Below, in pieces: positions 33,615 to 42,923 of a stretch of 64,000 nt of DNA. The position numbers were made by a program, and so were the translations under genes. Positions within the stretch are counted from its first letter, which is position 1. Every line of letters starts with the position of its first letter. Source of the stretch: UBA6115 sp050952935 (GTDB lineage: Bacteria; Bacillota; Clostridia; Christensenellales; Aristaeellaceae); NCBI GenBank assembly GCA_050952935.1, contig JBMNLS010000002.1:868001-932000 (forward strand), given 5' to 3'. The notes under the pieces were generated by a model that saw nothing but the letters and a program-made list of their open reading frames with translations, did no database searches and was not told the origin of the DNA.

Positions 33615-34740
33615 ACATGATTTGATGGATGCCATTTCCATGCTGGCCAGGGAAAGGGACATTGATGAAGAGATCCTGGTGGATACCATTGAGGACGCGC
33701 TGAAGGTGGCCTACCGGCGCAGCAACCGCCAGGCAGGCGCCGCTATTCAAAACCTGGCGGTGCGCCTGTCCAAAAAGGAAGGCGCCCGGGTGTACCTGCG
33801 CAAGGTGGTGGCTGAGGAAGTGCATGAGCCTGAAATGCAGATTAGCCTGGAGGAGGCCCTGGAGATCCGCCCTGATTTTCACATCGGCGACATCGTGGAG
33901 ATTGACGTCACCCCGGATAACTTTGGCCGTGTTGCCGCCCAGACGGCCAAACAGATGCTGGTGCAGCGCATCCGGGAAGCCGAGCGGGGCAAGATCTATG
34001 ACGAATACATTGAAAAGGAAAACGAAATTCTCACCGCCATTGTGCAGCGGGTGGAGCCCAAGGCCGTTTATGTGGAGCTGGGCCGCACCGAAGGCATCAT
34101 GGAAAGCAATGAGTTTATGCCGGGTGAGGAGTACCGGGATGGAGACCACATCAAGGTCTATGTGCTGAAGGTGCGCCGGTCGGGCTCTGAGTTTGCCAAA
34201 AATCCCCAGGTGTATGTCAGCCGCATTCATCCCGGCCTTGTGAAGCGCCTTTTTGAGATGGAGGTGCCGGAAATCGCCACCGGTGTGGTGCAGATCCGCG
34301 CCATCGCCAGGGAGCCTGGCAGCAGGACGAAAATCGCTGTCTATTCCATGGATCCCATGATTGACCCTGTGGGTGCTTGTGTAGGCCCCCGCGGTTCCCG
34401 GGTGGAAAAGGTGGTCAATGAGCTTAAAAATGAGAAGATTGATATCATTAAGTGGTCTCCGGATCCGGCGGAGTTTGTGGCCAACGCGCTTAACCCTGCC
34501 CATGTGATGAGCGTGTTTATCTCAGAAGAAGAGAAGATTTGCCGGGTGGTCGTGCCTGACATGCAGCTGTCTCTGGCCATTGGCAAGGAAGGTCAAAACG
34601 CCCGCTTGGCGGCTAAACTCACCGGCTGGAAGATCGATATCAAATCCCAGACCCAGGTGGAAGAGCTGCTGAGTGAGCAGGGCTATGACACTGAACCCGA
34701 AATTCCGGATGAAGCGGATGACATGGGGTATGAGGTCTGA
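33601..34740 (+). CDS. nusA: Transcription elongation/termination factor NusA
   Basis: A 379-residue RNA-polymerase-binding protein that modulates pausing and termination. The N-terminal domain (about 1-125), S1 domain (about 135-200, beginning ENEILTAIVQRVEPKAVYVEL), and KH1/KH2 domains (about 205-345: DPMIDPVGACVGPRGSRVEKVV, LAIGKEGQNARLAAKLTGWKIDI) are in the usual order. It lacks the acidic repeats of E. coli NusA, as normal for Bacillota. AGGAGG precedes the ATG at 33601, which lies inside rimP. Confidence 0.97.
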   Translation: MSSPKHDLMDAISMLARERDIDEEILVDTIEDALKVAYRRSNRQAGAAIQNLAVRLSKKEGARVYLRKVVAEEVHEPEMQISLEEALEIRPDFHIGDIVEIDVTPDNFGRVAAQTAKQMLVQRIREAERGKIYDEYIEKENEILTAIVQRVEPKAVYVELGRTEGIMESNEFMPGEEYRDGDHIKVYVLKVRRSGSEFAKNPQVYVSRIHPGLVKRLFEMEVPEIATGVVQIRAIAREPGSRTKIAVYSMDPMIDPVGACVGPRGSRVEKVVNELKNEKIDIIKWSPDPAEFVANALNPAHVMSVFISEEEKICRVVVPDMQLSLAIGKEGQNARLAAKLTGWKIDIKSQTQVEELLSEQGYDTEPEIPDEADDMGYEV

Positions 34741-34760
34741 TCATTAAAGGCGGAGGAGCG

Positions 34761-35048
34761 ATGCCCAAGAAAGTACCCATGCGCATGTGCGTTGGATGCC
34801 GGGAGATGAAGCCCAAGCGGGAGCTGCTGCGTGTTGTGCGCAGCCCGGAAGGGGAGATCAGCATTGACTTTACCGGCAAAAAATCGGGCCGTGGGGCCTA
34901 TGTGTGCAGAGATGAGGCCTGCCTTGACCGGGCGGTGAAACAACGCCAGCTGGAGCGTGCGCTTGAAAACCCGGTGAATGAAGAGATGATCGCCCTTTTG
35001 CGCAGGCAAATCAAGTATGGGCCCAGGCTGGTGAAGCGGGATGGATGA
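34761..35048 (+). CDS. ylxR: YlxR family RNA-binding protein (RnpM)
   Basis: A 95-residue protein of the YlxR/DUF448 family, which binds RNase P RNA and modulates it. It opens with the conserved PMRMCVGCREMKPKRELLRVV, and has GKKSGRGAYVCRDEACLDRAVK in the middle. It sits between nusA and ylxQ as in most Bacillota. Its start follows GGCGGAGGAG, and its end overlaps the next gene by eight bases. Confidence 0.92.
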   Translation: MPKKVPMRMCVGCREMKPKRELLRVVRSPEGEISIDFTGKKSGRGAYVCRDEACLDRAVKQRQLERALENPVNEEMIALLRRQIKYGPRLVKRDG

Positions 35049-35397
35049 AAGACAGCTGAAAGGTTCACTGGGGCTTGCTTACAAGGCTGGGCAGTTGATT
35101 CCAGGCGCTGACAAGGCGCTGATGGCCTTAAGAGAAGGAAAGGCAGCTTTGATGCTGCTGGACCAGGGCACCGCGGTTAACACCCGCAAAAAGCTGGCAG
35201 ATGGCTGTGCATACCGTGGGGTAACGCTTTTGGAACTGCCGGAAGGGCTCCTTGGACAGGCGATTGGCCGCCCGGGGGTGAACGCAGCCGCTATGACAGC
35301 AGGCGGAATGGCCGGTAAGATTCAACAGACGATCACAGGCGGGGAAAAGAACTCTGCCGCAAAGAATATCTTGGAGGACACAAGGCTTCATGGCTAA
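35041..35397 (+). CDS. ylxQ: L7Ae-family ribosomal protein-like YlxQ
   Basis: A 118-residue protein of the L7Ae/L30e/S12e/Gadd45 fold. GSLGLAYKAGQLIPGADKAL (residues 7-26) and TAVNTRKKLADGC with RPGVNAAAMTAG mark the family, which binds kink-turn RNAs. The function in bacteria is poorly defined. The ATG at 35041 lies within ylxR and its own end overlaps infB by eight bases, so ylxR-ylxQ-infB are translationally coupled. Confidence 0.88.
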   Translation: MDERQLKGSLGLAYKAGQLIPGADKALMALREGKAALMLLDQGTAVNTRKKLADGCAYRGVTLLELPEGLLGQAIGRPGVNAAAMTAGGMAGKIQQTITGGEKNSAAKNILEDTRLHG

Positions 35398-38173
35398 AGT
35401 CGGGCTGAAAGAAACAATCAAGGAACTCAACCAAAAAGCAGGTGTTGTTCTGGCCGAAACGGAACGGGTCAAACGCAACGCGGATATTATGATGGAAATG
35501 CTCAAGCAGCAGCAAACGCAGTTCCTTCGCCAGGAAGAGGAAGAAAGGCAGCGCCTGCGCTATGAGCAGCAGCAGGAGCTGCTCCGCCAACAGACCAAGG
35601 CCTGGACCATGCCGGACGATGATGCCGATGTGACGCCTGAGGCAGAGACGGAATCGGTTGAGCCGGTTGCAGTGGAACAAATTCAGGTATTTTCCCCGGA
35701 GGAAGAAGCGCCGGTGGCGGAAGCAGCGGCGGAGACAGTGACAGCTGAAGCGGTGCCTGAGCAGGTTGAAGAAACAAAGCTCCAGGAAGATGCGGCTTCC
35801 GTAGCCGCTGAGTGGCAGGCTGCTCAGCCGGTGACGCCATCACCGGCGGCTCATGCTGCACCTGCACAGCCTGTTATTCAGTCCGCTGCGCCGGCCAAAC
35901 CAGCGCCCAGGCAACAACCATCCGGCAGACCTGCCACGCCGCCTCCCGGTGGATTTGGCCGTCCGGCGCCTGAACAGCGCGGCCCTTATGGTCGTCCTGC
36001 TCCCGCCGCTGGCACTTATGGCCGCCCGGCGCCCGGGCAAGGTGGTCCCTATGGGCGTCCGGCGCCTGGCGCAGGCCCCTATGGCCGTCCGGCCCCAGGC
36101 GCTGCTGATGGCAAGCCGTCTGGTCAGCGTCCCTTTGGGCGTTCGGTTGCTTCGGGCGCGGCGCGCGGCGCAAGCGCCAAGACGTCTTTTGCGGATGTGG
36201 TACCTTCTGTTGAGAAAGAACGGGTCAGCAACTACGACCCCAACAAAAAAAGCTATACCCGTCAGCGTGATCCGGAGCGTGTCAGCAAAAGCAAGCGCCA
36301 GATGGCGCGCGGCGGCAAGTCTGGCAGAAGGTTTGATGAGGATGAGGTGCGCGGCGGCAAGCGTCCACGTGGCAAAAAGCTGGTGTCCGCTCAGCAGATG
36401 ATGGCTCCTATCAAGATTGAGACAGCCTATATGACGGCTGAAACCATCACGGTTAAGGATTTGACTGAGCGCATCGGCAAACCCGCCGGGGAAATTCTCA
36501 AGAAGCTCCTTTTGCTTGGCAACCTGGCCAATATCAACAGCGAGCTGGATTATGACACGGCCGCTCTGGTTTGCAGTGAGTTCGGCTGCACATTGGAACT
36601 GAAGCTGGAAAAAACCGCTGAAGAGGCGCTAATCGAAACGGCTGATGTGGAAGACGCTGAGGAAGACCTTCAGGAACGTCCTCCGGTTATCACCATCATG
36701 GGCCATGTTGACCATGGCAAGACCTCTTTGCTTGACTATATCCGCAATGCCCATGTCACCAAAGGCGAGGCTGGCGGCATCACCCAGCACATCGGCGCCT
36801 ACAGCGTGGAGATGGATGGCCATACCATCACCTTTCTGGATACCCCGGGTCATGAGGCCTTCACCGCCATGCGTGCCAGGGGCGCCCAGGCCACTGACAT
36901 TGCGGTGCTGGTGGTGGCGGCGGACGATGGCGTGATGCCTCAGACCGTTGAAGCCATCCGGCATGCTCAGGCGGCAGATGTGCCGATTATTGTGGCCATC
37001 AACAAAATGGACAAGGCCGATGCCAACCCTGAGCGCATCAAGCAGGATTTGACCGCGTATAACCTGGTGCCGGAGGAGTGGGGCGGCGATACCATCATGG
37101 TGCCTGTCAGCGCCCTGACCGGCGAAGGGGTGGATCAGCTGCTGGAGATGATTCTGCTGCAAGCGGAAGTGCTTCAGCTCAGGGCCAATCCCAACCGCCT
37201 GGCCAAGGGTATTATCATTGAGGCGAAGCTGGACAAAGCCCGTGGTGCGCTGGCCACAGTGCTTCTTACCAACGGCACCCTCAGCGTAGGGGATAATATC
37301 ATTGCAGGCCTGGCTTCAGGCCGTGTGCGCGCCCTGCTGAATGACCGGGGCGAGAATGTGCAGAGCGCCGGCCCCGCCATGCCGGTTGAAATTTCCGGCT
37401 TCAGCGTGGTGCCTGATGCGGGCGATGAGTTGATTGCGGTGGAAGATGACCGGCTGATCCGCCAGGTCGCCAAGGAGCGTGAGGAGAAGATGAGGGAACA
37501 GCGCATAGCGTCGTCTTCTGCTGTGACTCTTGATACCCTTTTCTCCAGCATCAAGGAAGGCGAAACAATCACCCTTAATGTTTTGATTAAAGCGGACGTG
37601 CAGGGCTCGGTTGAAGCGGTGCGCCAGTCTTTGGAAAAGTTGTCCAATGACCAGGTGAAAATCCATGTGCTGCACAGCGGCGTTGGCGCGGTGACCAAGG
37701 ACGATGTCAACTTGGCAGCCACCTGCAATGCCACCATCATCGGCTTTAACATCCGCCCGGATAGAAACGCCCGTGATATCGCCGCCAGGGAAGGCATTGA
37801 TATCAGGCTGTACAGGGTGATTTATCAGGCGATTGAGGATGTTGAAAAGGCCATGAAGGGCATGCTGGAACCCGAGTTTAAGGAAGTGTCTTTGGGTGAG
37901 GCTGAGGTGCGCAATGTGTTTAAGGTGACGGGCTCCGGTACTGTTGCCGGCTGCTATGTGCTGGATGGCAAGATGGCCAGAAACCAGCAGGTGCGCTTGC
38001 TGAGGGATAATATCGTTATCTTTGAAGGCAAGCTTTCATCCCTCAGGCGTTTCAAGGATGATGTGCGTGAAGTGGCCGCGGGATATGAGTGTGGCATCGG
38101 GCTTGAAAATTACAATGACATCAAGGTAGGCGACATCATCGAGTGCTTTACCATGGAAGAGATTGAGAAATAA
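35390..38173 (+). CDS. infB: Translation initiation factor IF-2
   Basis: A 927-residue GTPase that brings initiator tRNA to the ribosome. A coiled, Gln/Glu-rich start (residues 1-75) and a long Ala/Pro/Gly-rich disordered part with GRPAP repeats (about 185-240) precede the IF2_N domain (about 355-405: ETITVKDLTERIGKPAGEILKKLLLLG). The G domain follows, with G1 GHVDHGKTS (about 440), G3 DTPGHEAFTAMR (about 485) and G4 NKMD (about 540). Domains II-IV fill the C terminus (VKADVQGSVEAVRQSLEKL, CYVLDGKMARNQQVRLLR). It ends nine bases before rbfA. Confidence 0.97.
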   Translation: MAKVGLKETIKELNQKAGVVLAETERVKRNADIMMEMLKQQQTQFLRQEEEERQRLRYEQQQELLRQQTKAWTMPDDDADVTPEAETESVEPVAVEQIQVFSPEEEAPVAEAAAETVTAEAVPEQVEETKLQEDAASVAAEWQAAQPVTPSPAAHAAPAQPVIQSAAPAKPAPRQQPSGRPATPPPGGFGRPAPEQRGPYGRPAPAAGTYGRPAPGQGGPYGRPAPGAGPYGRPAPGAADGKPSGQRPFGRSVASGAARGASAKTSFADVVPSVEKERVSNYDPNKKSYTRQRDPERVSKSKRQMARGGKSGRRFDEDEVRGGKRPRGKKLVSAQQMMAPIKIETAYMTAETITVKDLTERIGKPAGEILKKLLLLGNLANINSELDYDTAALVCSEFGCTLELKLEKTAEEALIETADVEDAEEDLQERPPVITIMGHVDHGKTSLLDYIRNAHVTKGEAGGITQHIGAYSVEMDGHTITFLDTPGHEAFTAMRARGAQATDIAVLVVAADDGVMPQTVEAIRHAQAADVPIIVAINKMDKADANPERIKQDLTAYNLVPEEWGGDTIMVPVSALTGEGVDQLLEMILLQAEVLQLRANPNRLAKGIIIEAKLDKARGALATVLLTNGTLSVGDNIIAGLASGRVRALLNDRGENVQSAGPAMPVEISGFSVVPDAGDELIAVEDDRLIRQVAKEREEKMREQRIASSSAVTLDTLFSSIKEGETITLNVLIKADVQGSVEAVRQSLEKLSNDQVKIHVLHSGVGAVTKDDVNLAATCNATIIGFNIRPDRNARDIAAREGIDIRLYRVIYQAIEDVEKAMKGMLEPEFKEVSLGEAEVRNVFKVTGSGTVAGCYVLDGKMARNQQVRLLRDNIVIFEGKLSSLRRFKDDVREVAAGYECGIGLENYNDIKVGDIIECFTMEEIEK
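35951..36100 (+). repeat. Tandem GRPAP repeats in infB
   Basis: Five degenerate units of 10-11 codons, each with the core G-(P/T/G)-(Y/F)-GRPAP, lie in the disordered N-terminal part of IF-2. The DNA copies differ at silent and replaced positions, so the array is old rather than freshly expanded. Confidence 0.8.
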
Positions 38174-38182
38174 GGAGGCGCT

Positions 38183-38551
38183 GTGCCCCAGTATCGTATT
38201 GACCGTATTTCTGACGAAATCAGGCGCGTGATTGACCGGATTATCCGGGAGGAGCTGAATGACCCCCGGGTGTCCGGCACCTTTAGCATCACCCGGGTGG
38301 AAACCACCCGGGACCTTCGCTACGCAAAGGTCTATGTCAGCGTGCTTGAAACGGAAAAGTCAGACGACATGATCAAGGCCCTTAAAGGAGCGGCGGGTTA
38401 TCTTCGCCGGGCAATGGGGAATGAACTATCTCTGCGCTATACGCCTGAGCTTCAGTTTGTGGCGGATAAAAACATTGAGTATGGCATGCATATCGCGGAT
38501 GTATTAAAGCAGGTGATGAAAAATCAGGGGAGTTCAGAGGATGAGACCTGA
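38183..38551 (+). CDS. rbfA: Ribosome-binding factor A
   Basis: A 122-residue KH-fold protein that helps late 30S maturation. It begins QYRIDRISDEIRRVIDRIIR and carries DPRVSGTFSITRVETTRDLRYAKVYVS (about residue 28), typical of RbfA. The GTG start at 38183 follows AAGGAGG. It overlaps the next gene by 11 bases. The C-terminal tail (QVMKNQGSSEDET) is short and acidic. Confidence 0.94.
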   Translation: MPQYRIDRISDEIRRVIDRIIREELNDPRVSGTFSITRVETTRDLRYAKVYVSVLETEKSDDMIKALKGAAGYLRRAMGNELSLRYTPELQFVADKNIEYGMHIADVLKQVMKNQGSSEDET

Positions 38552-39515
38552 TTTGACGACTGTTCTCCCGGTGATTCAAAAAGCAAAGCGGGTTCTGTTG
38601 TTTACCCATCAGCACCCTGATGGAGATGCCATTGGCTCTGTTCTGGCGCTTAATTCCCTGATAAAACGCCTGGGAAAAGAAACGATGATGCTCTGCCAGG
38701 ACAAGGTGCCTGACAACCTGCATTTTTTGCCTGGCTGGGAGCAGGTGACAAACACCAGCGTTCTTAGCGCCATGCCCGAGAAGGTTTATGACCTGGGTAT
38801 CGCGGTGGATGTGTCCGATTATGCCCGTTTGGGGGATTGCGGGCCCTTTTTCAAGGCATGCCCAATGACCATAAAAATCGACCATCACGCAACGGATGAG
38901 CAGTATGCTCAGGTATCTTATGTGGATGTGTCGGTGGCGGCAACGGGCGTTCTGATCTTTCGGCTGTTTGAAGCTTTCGGCCTGCCTATTACCCAGGATG
39001 AGGCCCTTTATCTCTATACCGCCTTATCCACAGACACCGGAAACTTCAGCTATGGCAACATGACGGAAGAGTTTTTCTGCCAAATCGCCATGCTGATGAA
39101 GGCGGATTTGCCTATTGTGGATGCTGCCAGACAGCTCCATTTAGTGAAGCATCCTGCTTCAATCAGCATTCTTGCCCGGGCGCTTCATTCCCTGACCTAT
39201 CTGGCAGAGGGCAAGCTCAGCATGATGTTTTTGCGTGCCGATGATTTTATGCTGGCTGAGGCCAATTTGGAACACGCTGAGGGCATTGTGAATTATGGGC
39301 TGAATATCCTGGGCGTTGAGGTGACTTTTTTAGCTACGCAGAATGGCGATGGGGTGAAGTTCAGCCTGCGCTGTCTGCCGCCCCATGATGTCTCCAAGGT
39401 TGCCCAGGCGTTTGGCGGAGGGGGGCATGTGCTGGCCGCCGGCTGCACCATTCACAAGCCCTTTGATGAAGCGGTGGCTCAGATGCGGGAATATCTGGAA
39501 CAGGTGATCCAATGA
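38541..39515 (+). CDS. nrnA: DHH-family oligoribonuclease/pAp phosphatase NrnA
   Basis: A 324-residue phosphoesterase that degrades very short RNAs and removes 3'-phosphate from pAp. Metal motifs are THQHPDGDAIGS (about residue 29), AVDVSDYARLGD (about 86), IDHHATDEQ (about 113, the DHH box) and DTGNFSYG (about 170). The C-terminal DHHA1 domain has FGGGGHVLAAGCTI (about 293). It lies between rbfA and truB as in many Bacillota and overlaps both genes slightly. Confidence 0.94.
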   Translation: MRPDLTTVLPVIQKAKRVLLFTHQHPDGDAIGSVLALNSLIKRLGKETMMLCQDKVPDNLHFLPGWEQVTNTSVLSAMPEKVYDLGIAVDVSDYARLGDCGPFFKACPMTIKIDHHATDEQYAQVSYVDVSVAATGVLIFRLFEAFGLPITQDEALYLYTALSTDTGNFSYGNMTEEFFCQIAMLMKADLPIVDAARQLHLVKHPASISILARALHSLTYLAEGKLSMMFLRADDFMLAEANLEHAEGIVNYGLNILGVEVTFLATQNGDGVKFSLRCLPPHDVSKVAQAFGGGGHVLAAGCTIHKPFDEAVAQMREYLEQVIQ

Positions 39516-40402
39516 AGCTGGGTGTGATCAATCTGCTCAAACCGCCTGGCATGTCAAGCGCGCAGGCGGTTGCCTTTATCAAGCGCTTAAGCGGCCTGAA
39601 AGCCGGGCATGTGGGGACCCTGGACCCTGAGGCGGTGGGGGTGCTGCCCATCCTTTTGGGGCGGGCTACCCGCATTGCGGATTATTTGATTGCAGGCCCC
39701 AAAGTATACCTGGCGGAGATTGCCTTTGGCGCGGCGACTGATACCCAGGATGCCCAGGGACATGTGATATCCAGGGGAGAAAGCCATCCGGACAAAAGGG
39801 CTCTGCTGTCTGTGCTTCCCCGGTTCACGGGATCCATCAGCCAGTTGCCGCCGCAGTTTTCCGCCTTAAAGCTGGGGGGAACGCCAGCCTACAAGCTGGC
39901 CCGCAGCGGCCGGAAGGTGGATTTAACCCCAAGGGAGACTGAGGTAGACAGCATTACCCTGCTTCAGGAGATGCCCGAGCATGGTTTTTTGATGAGGATT
40001 GTCTGCGGCAAGGGCACCTATATCCGCACCCTCTGCCATGATATCGGACAGGCTCTTGGGTGCCCGGCGCATATGCGGCTATTGATCCGGGAAGAGAGCA
40101 GCTATCTATCCATTCACGATGCTTGCACGGTGGAAGAGCTGCGCGAGGTCGGAAGAGAAAACATGCCCAGATATCTGTTGTCTGTGGAAAAGGCTTTGGA
40201 TTTTCTGCCTGGTTTTCAAGTGCCCGTCACATTGCTTCACTTGCTGGCAGGCGGGGTATGCATCGCTGTCAATGACAGACGCCTGGGAGATGTCAGGCCG
40301 CCTGCAGGCCCGTTCAGGATGTACGCTGGGAATGCCTTTCTTGGGATATTCGAAGCGCTTGAGGGAAGCTTCCGTGCTAAATGCATGCTTTATCAGCCCT
40401 GA
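39512..40402 (+). CDS. truB: tRNA pseudouridine(55) synthase TruB
   Basis: A 296-residue enzyme that makes the universal pseudouridine 55 of the tRNA T loop. The catalytic Asp is in AGHVGTLDPEAVGVLPILLGRATR (about residue 32). YLAEIAFGAATDTQDAQG, RFTGSISQLPPQFSALKLGGTPAYKLAR and CGKGTYIRTLCHDIG are all normal TruB blocks. ATGA overlap with nrnA. It is the last gene of the rimP operon; a strong new promoter starts 14 bases after its stop. Confidence 0.95.
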   Translation: MKLGVINLLKPPGMSSAQAVAFIKRLSGLKAGHVGTLDPEAVGVLPILLGRATRIADYLIAGPKVYLAEIAFGAATDTQDAQGHVISRGESHPDKRALLSVLPRFTGSISQLPPQFSALKLGGTPAYKLARSGRKVDLTPRETEVDSITLLQEMPEHGFLMRIVCGKGTYIRTLCHDIGQALGCPAHMRLLIREESSYLSIHDACTVEELREVGRENMPRYLLSVEKALDFLPGFQVPVTLLHLLAGGVCIAVNDRRLGDVRPPAGPFRMYAGNAFLGIFEALEGSFRAKCMLYQP

Positions 40403-40415
40403 GTTATCTTTATTC

Positions 40416-40444
40416 TTGACAGATAAACGCTGGGAAGGTAATAT
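40416..40444 (+). promoter_or_regulatory. Promoter of the GntR-family gene
   Basis: Consensus -35 TTGACA (40416-40421), a 17-base spacer and -10 TAATAT (40439-40444), followed by AAAGGAGGGG and the TTG start. Confidence 0.75.
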
Positions 40445-40469
40445 CAAACGCGAAAAGGAGGGGTTTTGT

Positions 40470-41159
40470 TTGGCAAAGCAGCGCATGGAGAAGCCTGAAC
40501 AGAATAAACCGATTAGGGAATCAACATACGAAACCCTGAAACATGCGATCATTCTGGGCGAGATTCCTGCCGGTTCCCGCCTGATTGAAACCGCTTATGC
40601 GGAAAGCATGCATATCAGCCGCACTCCACTGCGGGAAGCGTTTAGGAAACTGGAACTTGATGGGCTGGTTGAGTATGAGCCCCGCCGCGGCGTGGTGGTG
40701 AGTGCCTTCACCATTGAGGACATTGAGGAAATTTATGCCATCAGAAACGCTTTAATGATGCTGATTGTGCCCTCCATCATCCGGAACATCACGGATGAGG
40801 TGCTGGATAAGCTGCAGCAAATTCTGGATAAAATGGATGTGGCCCAAGAAGCCCATGACGCTGAGAAATTGGCGGTACTTAACCGGGAATTTCATGGCAC
40901 CATCGAACAGGCGTCAGATAAGCGCCGCATTCTGCGTGTGATTGAAAGCCAGGAAGAGTATGTCATGCGTTTTTCCAAGATGGCCATTGAAAGCATTGTG
41001 CGCCGATCACGCGCCCATGAAGAGCACCATGAGATGCTGCGCCTGCTTCGCGCCAAGGATGAACAAGCCTTTTCGGACTTGACCCGAAAGCATTTCAAAG
41101 AGAGCATGGATACCTGCCTGGCGGTGGTGAGTAAACCCCGCGAGGGCCAGCTCATATAA
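40470..41159 (+). CDS. GntR-family (FadR/FCD-type) transcriptional regulator
   Basis: A 229-residue DNA-binding protein. The N-terminal winged helix (residues about 15-80) has GEIPAGSRLIETAYAESMHISRTPLREAFRKLELDGLVEYEPRRGVVV. The C-terminal FCD all-helical ligand domain (about 90-220) shows the metal-binding pattern of this group (NREFHGTIEQAS, EEHHEMLRLLRAKD). The start is TTG at 40470 behind AGGAGGGG; an in-frame ATG at 40485 is possible. The ligand is unknown. The next gene, fhs, is 79 bases away and might be a target. Confidence 0.88.
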   Translation: MAKQRMEKPEQNKPIRESTYETLKHAIILGEIPAGSRLIETAYAESMHISRTPLREAFRKLELDGLVEYEPRRGVVVSAFTIEDIEEIYAIRNALMMLIVPSIIRNITDEVLDKLQQILDKMDVAQEAHDAEKLAVLNREFHGTIEQASDKRRILRVIESQEEYVMRFSKMAIESIVRRSRAHEEHHEMLRLLRAKDEQAFSDLTRKHFKESMDTCLAVVSKPREGQLI

Positions 41160-41238
41160 CGCCAGCTTAACCATCCTCTTTTGCTATAGAATGTGAGCGC
41201 TATTGAAAGCGCAGTAATTTTTGATATAGGAGGATGAC

Positions 41239-42906
41239 ATGAACGATATCCAGATCGCGCAATCGGTCAAACTAACCCCCATTGCGGACATCGCTGAGAA
41301 AGCGGGGATCCCAGCAGAGCTGTTGCAGCCCTACGGCAAGTACATCGCCAAGGTTGACCCCATCCCCTTGGCTGATAACCCCCAAAAGGCGAAGCTGATT
41401 TTGGTGACGGCGATTACGCCAACGCCCGCTGGCGAAGGGAAAACCACGGTATCCATCAGCCTGGCTGACGGAATGACCAAAAATGGTAAAAAATCCATGC
41501 TGGCTTTGCGTGAGCCCTCTCTGGGGCCTGTGTTTGGCATGAAGGGCGGCGCCACCGGCGGCGGGTATGCCCAGGTGCTGCCCATGGAGAATATTAACCT
41601 GCATTTTACCGGTGATCTGCACGCCATCACCGCGGCAAACAACCTCTTAGCCGCCATGGTGGACAATCATATTCAGCAAGGCAATCAGCTTAATATCGAC
41701 CCGCGCCAGGTGCGCTGGCGCCGCTGCATGGACATGAATGACCGGCAGCTGCGCAACATCGTCAGCGGACTGGGCGGTTCAAAAAGCGGCATGCCCCGGG
41801 AAGATGGCTTTGATATTACCGCTGCCAGCGAAGTAATGGCCGTGTTTTGCATGGCCAGCGGCATTGCCGACCTAAAAAAACGCCTGGGAGACATCGTTGT
41901 TGCCAAATCCTATGACGGGCAGAGCGTCACCTGCGCTCAGATTGGCGCCCAGGGGGCCATGGCGGCGCTGCTCAGAGATGCCCTGATGCCTAACCTTGTG
42001 CAGACGATTGATAGCACCCCCTGCCTCATCCACGGCGGGCCGTTTGCCAACATTGCCCATGGCTGCAACTCCGTCACCGCGACCAAGCTGGCCATGAAGC
42101 TGGCTGATTATGTGGTGACAGAGGCGGGATTTGGCGGGGATCTGGGCGCGGAAAAGTTTATTGATATCAAGTGCCGCGCCAGCGGCCTGAAGCCTGATTG
42201 TGTGGTGCTGGTTGCGACCATCCGGGCGCTGAAGCATCATGGCGGCGTGGCGAGAGAGGATTTGAACAAGAAAAATGTGGAAGCGCTGGGGGCAGGGATT
42301 GAAAACCTGCTGCAGCATGTGCGCAATGTGCGTGAGGTGTGGCAGCTGCCGGTGGTGGTGGCCATTAATCATTTCGTCAGCGATACGCCTGAAGAAATAA
42401 ATGCCCTGGAAAACGCTATGGCGCAGGAGCAGGTGCCCTGCAAATTCTGCGACGGCTGGTCAAAGGGTGGCGAGGGCGCAAGGGAACTGGCCAGCGAGGT
42501 GTGCCGTATCGTGGATGGAAAGGACGCCTCCTCCATGGCATTTACCTACCCGGATGATATGTCCCTGAAAGATAAGATTAAAGCCGTTGCCACCCGCATC
42601 TATCATGCGGATTCCGTGGTGTTTACCGCCCAGGCCGGAAAGATGCTGGACGAACTCAGCAAGGAGGGTTATGGCAAGATGCCTGTGTGCATCGCCAAAA
42701 CCCAGTATTCTTTCAGCGATGACCCCAAGCTTTTGGGCGCGCCCAAGGGTTTTGAGCTGACCATCCGGGATGTGCGCCTGTCAGCGGGCGCCGGGTTTGT
42801 TGTGGCCTTTGCGGGTGACATCATCGCCATGCCGGGGCTGCCCAGGGTGCCGGCGGCCAACAACATCGATGTGGATGATCAAGGGCTGATCAGCGGTGTA
42901 TTCTAA
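41239..42906 (+). CDS. fhs: Formate--tetrahydrofolate ligase
   Basis: A 555-residue ATP-dependent ligase that makes 10-formyl-THF, used for purine synthesis, initiator tRNA formylation and, in acetogens, CO2 fixation. The P-loop TPTPAGEGKTTVSISLADG (about residue 56) and EPSLGPVFGMKGGATGGGYAQV (about 92) are diagnostic. The full length is normal. The strong AGGAGGA lies before the ATG. No other Wood-Ljungdahl gene is in the window, so a purine/one-carbon role is the safer reading. The short gap to the Lrp gene (17 bases) allows co-transcription. Confidence 0.97.
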   Translation: MNDIQIAQSVKLTPIADIAEKAGIPAELLQPYGKYIAKVDPIPLADNPQKAKLILVTAITPTPAGEGKTTVSISLADGMTKNGKKSMLALREPSLGPVFGMKGGATGGGYAQVLPMENINLHFTGDLHAITAANNLLAAMVDNHIQQGNQLNIDPRQVRWRRCMDMNDRQLRNIVSGLGGSKSGMPREDGFDITAASEVMAVFCMASGIADLKKRLGDIVVAKSYDGQSVTCAQIGAQGAMAALLRDALMPNLVQTIDSTPCLIHGGPFANIAHGCNSVTATKLAMKLADYVVTEAGFGGDLGAEKFIDIKCRASGLKPDCVVLVATIRALKHHGGVAREDLNKKNVEALGAGIENLLQHVRNVREVWQLPVVVAINHFVSDTPEEINALENAMAQEQVPCKFCDGWSKGGEGARELASEVCRIVDGKDASSMAFTYPDDMSLKDKIKAVATRIYHADSVVFTAQAGKMLDELSKEGYGKMPVCIAKTQYSFSDDPKLLGAPKGFELTIRDVRLSAGAGFVVAFAGDIIAMPGLPRVPAANNIDVDDQGLISGVF

Positions 42907-42923
42907 TCATCTGAGGTGAAAAC

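Noticed and set aside
41190..41215. GCGCT/AGCGC inverted repeat before fhs as a GntR operator or terminator
   Set aside because: Only five base pairs, no T-tract, and no match to a FadR-type operator; too weak to call.
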